The notes below the pieces were generated by a model. It saw only the letters and a program-made list of their open reading frames with translations, ran no database searches and had not been told where the DNA came from. From Homalodisca vitripennis (Eukaryota; Arthropoda; Insecta; Hemiptera; Cicadellidae): a stretch of DNA of 64,000 nucleotides. Below are positions 62,492-64,000 of this stretch, one piece after another; the stretch's first letter is position 1; every line of letters begins with the position of its first letter. Location of the stretch: the NCBI RefSeq assembly GCF_021130785.1, contig NW_025777429.1, forward strand, positions 33,765-97,764, read 5' to 3'. A program made the translations under genes and the position numbers.

Positions 62492-62866
62492 ATGGCGATG
62501 TCTCTTAAAGTGGCCAATGCAAAGCGAGAACACCTCTTTTCTCAGATACAAAGTATCTATGATTTAACTAAGAAGACTTCCGATCCAAATATACTTCAGC
62601 AGTTGCTTGTCAGAGCTAAATCTATTCAGAGACTTAGACAGGAATTTTCAGCAATATTAGACTTGTGCCACGAGTTGGAATTAAAAGTAGATGCCGACTA
62701 TACACCTAACTATTCCGCATTAGCGAGCGTGGACGAGTTAGTTGATTACGTTTCTGCTAACGTGCTTATGATTAAGACTAAGAGACAAGCTAAAGCTAAT
62801 AAAAGCGAAACTATTCCGCCTGCCTCCCCCTCAATTCAACGTCCGGCTACCGAAATTGGGAGTTAA
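62492..62866 (+). CDS. gag: BEL/Pao Gag, N-terminal part
   Basis: This is a 124-residue frame starting with MAMSLKVANAKREHLFSQIQ. The ATG at 62492 sits in AACATGG, a good start context. The segment is helical and charged, with probable coiled coil around residues 8-70 (QQLLVRAKSIQRLRQEFSAI). The N-terminal pattern of a long helical region followed by a Ser/Pro-rich linker (IPPASPSIQRP) fits BEL/Pao Gag. The frame stops at 62866 just before the next block opens in another frame, so a single-base shift between about 62835 and 62866 is likely. No membrane segment. Confidence 0.75.
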   Translation: MAMSLKVANAKREHLFSQIQSIYDLTKKTSDPNILQQLLVRAKSIQRLRQEFSAILDLCHELELKVDADYTPNYSALASVDELVDYVSANVLMIKTKRQAKANKSETIPPASPSIQRPATEIGS

Positions 62867-62886
62867 AAACTTTCGGCGGAGCGGCC

Positions 62887-63327
62887 TTGGACTTCTGTAG
62901 GTTCATCAACGTTTATGAACAAGCCGTACACAACAATGCGCACTTAAGCGATGTAATGAAATTTCAATATCTCTTGAGCGTGCTTTTCAGGCGAACCACT
63001 CTCTCTATGATAAAGTCACTAAATATAACTGAGCAAAATTATGCAATAGCTTATCAGCTGCTGAAGGATCGCTACCATAATACTAGGCGTCTACTCACAC
63101 TACATTTAAATGAAATACTAGACCTTCCTGTCATCTCCAGCACATCTGTGAAGAATATCCGTGCTTTCCTTAATCTTTTTCACGAACATACGCAATCACT
63201 TAAAGCGTTAAACAATGACATCACTAGTAACAACCCACTTCTCTCAGCCTTGTTATTACGCAAGATTGATAATCGGATGGTCACCCGCCTAGAACAGTTT
63301 CGAAAAAAGGAAGAGCTTCATACTTAG
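62887..63327 (+). CDS. gag: BEL/Pao Gag, DUF1759-like region
   Basis: The frame is open from upstream of 62887. A FGGAALDFCRFINVYEQAVH segment spans the boundary (FGG before the first Met), matching the family's 'F.G....W..F...F' start. MKFQYLLSVL, LNITEQNYAIAYQLLKDRYH and LHLNEILDLPVI follow in the order of a DUF1759 (BEL/Pao Gag) domain. It ends at a stop at 63327 after QFRKKEELHT. The following 30 bases lead into another frame. Confidence 0.82.
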   Translation: MDFCRFINVYEQAVHNNAHLSDVMKFQYLLSVLFRRTTLSMIKSLNITEQNYAIAYQLLKDRYHNTRRLLTLHLNEILDLPVISSTSVKNIRAFLNLFHEHTQSLKALNNDITSNNPLLSALLLRKIDNRMVTRLEQFRKKEELHT

Positions 63328-63356
63328 CCCTAGGTTGAACAAATAATTGAGTTCTT

Positions 63357-64000
63357 ATGGCTGTCCCAGCTTCGGCCAAAAGACACCTCAAGAACGGCAC
63401 GGGATTATTAAACAGCAAAACCGCTGTTCTTTCTTGTTTGGGGACGCACAGATTAAGTGAATGTCAGTCTAAATTCACGTGTCGAACATGTCGTGGTCGT
63501 CATCATACCTTGCTACACTTCACTGATCGGCCAACGCAGTCAGGTGTTAGTACGTCGGACCGCGTTTCGTCCGGTTGTGGAGAACGGCCGTGACGGCGGC
63601 CGGCCTGCGCAGAGGAGTGCATCACCTACACCTGCGACCGCAGCGCTCTCACCTCCTAGCCCGGCCGAACACACCACACTACACGTTCATGGCACACTGC
63701 ATTGAGACCTCACCCCTAGTAACCACGGTTCTTCTGGGTACTTCTATTGTCCAAGCTCACCGCCTCTAACGGACAAAACTTATGTCTTTCGTACCTTAAT
63801 TGATTCGGGAAGGATGCTAAATTTAACTAGCGAGAAAAGCCTCCCAACTGTTGGTTACACAGCGCCGTCCAGCCACTATTAATGTCGCCAGCCTTTCTCA
63901 AACCTCTGCTCACACACGCGGATTTTTAACTCTGGGCGTGGAAACTCTTGCTGGCCACCCAGTTGCCGCCCCGCACTCGTTCCACATATTTGCCACAAAT
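63357..64000 (+). pseudogene. gag-pol: BEL/Pao zinc knuckle and protease start, frames broken, partial
   Basis: The frame from 63357 has a Cys/His knuckle (Cys27, His31, Cys36, Cys42, Cys45, then His49, His50 and His54; nucleotides 63435-63518). It includes CQSKFTCRTCRGRHHTLLH, typical of BEL/Pao Gag. A GC-rich, Pro/Ala/Ser-type linker follows in overlapping frames to about 63700. Then comes a retropepsin start with LIDSG; the catalytic Asp codon is at 63802-63804 and DSG spans 63802-63810. Several frame changes separate the pieces. The protease and pol continue beyond the window, so activity cannot be judged. Confidence 0.72.

Larger units (their letters stand above)
60880..64000 (+). mobile_element. 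BEL/Pao retrotransposon, 5' part (cut by the window end)
   Basis: Gag with a DUF1759-like region, a Cys/His knuckle and the start of an aspartic protease follow in the BEL/Pao order, and the element runs off the right edge. The left limit is uncertain. GC-richer sequence from about 60940 to 61170 may be the end of the 5' LTR, but no LTR pair can be shown here. If the motif at 62208 belongs to another element, the leader is composite. Confidence 0.7.

Overview
The window is AT-rich, intron-type, repeat-laden nuclear DNA from an insect. Three things point there: fragments of an insect gustatory-receptor (7tm_7) gene, a typical set of insect transposable elements (Ty3/gypsy, BEL/Pao, Tc1/mariner, Helitron, LINE), and long gene-free stretches. 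A hemipteran would fit, but that is only a guess. No bacterial features, CRISPR arrays or RNA genes were seen.

Layout. 1-2090 carries the first exon of a gustatory-receptor-like gene plus about 1.3 kb of 5' flank. The block is repeated in direct orientation at 30711-35488. Between the copies lie a decayed LINE (about 4.64-5.47 kb), an unclassified dispersed repeat split by a fold-back element (9.99-10.9 kb), an N-terminally deleted mariner-like element (11076-12147), and a young, full-length Ty3/gypsy element on the minus strand (16632-26289) with LTRs, PBS, PPT and a 4-bp target duplication. Copy B of the receptor block is enlarged by about 2.7 kb that holds a SINE with a 5S-rRNA-like segment and a small hairpin repeat. 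Downstream, a Helitron-like element (about 35944-39215) with a 2.4-kb internal inverted repeat sits between receptor exon 1 and two short candidate C-terminal receptor exons (39583-39652 and 40986-41075). From 41 to 60.7 kb there is almost no recognisable coding sequence, only second copies of the dispersed repeats and microsatellites. The right edge (62492-64000) enters the gag and protease of a BEL/Pao retrotransposon.

Reading the genes. The two gypsy LTRs differ only by four indels, three of them 1-bp homopolymer length changes, with no substitutions seen. This suggests a very recent insertion. It also suggests that some single-base frame breaks in this window are assembly errors and not biological decay, which bears on the gypsy and BEL frames, the transposase and the receptor exons. 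Copy B of the receptor exon has several kinds of damage (lost ATG, stop codon, frameshifts), so it looks like a pseudogene at its 5' end.

No clear new biochemical system was found. The most unusual items are the palindromic modular Helitron-like element, the fold-back element with a 9-bp target duplication and a matching empty site 45 kb away, and hairpin repeats with a hammerhead-like core. All alignments were done by eye.
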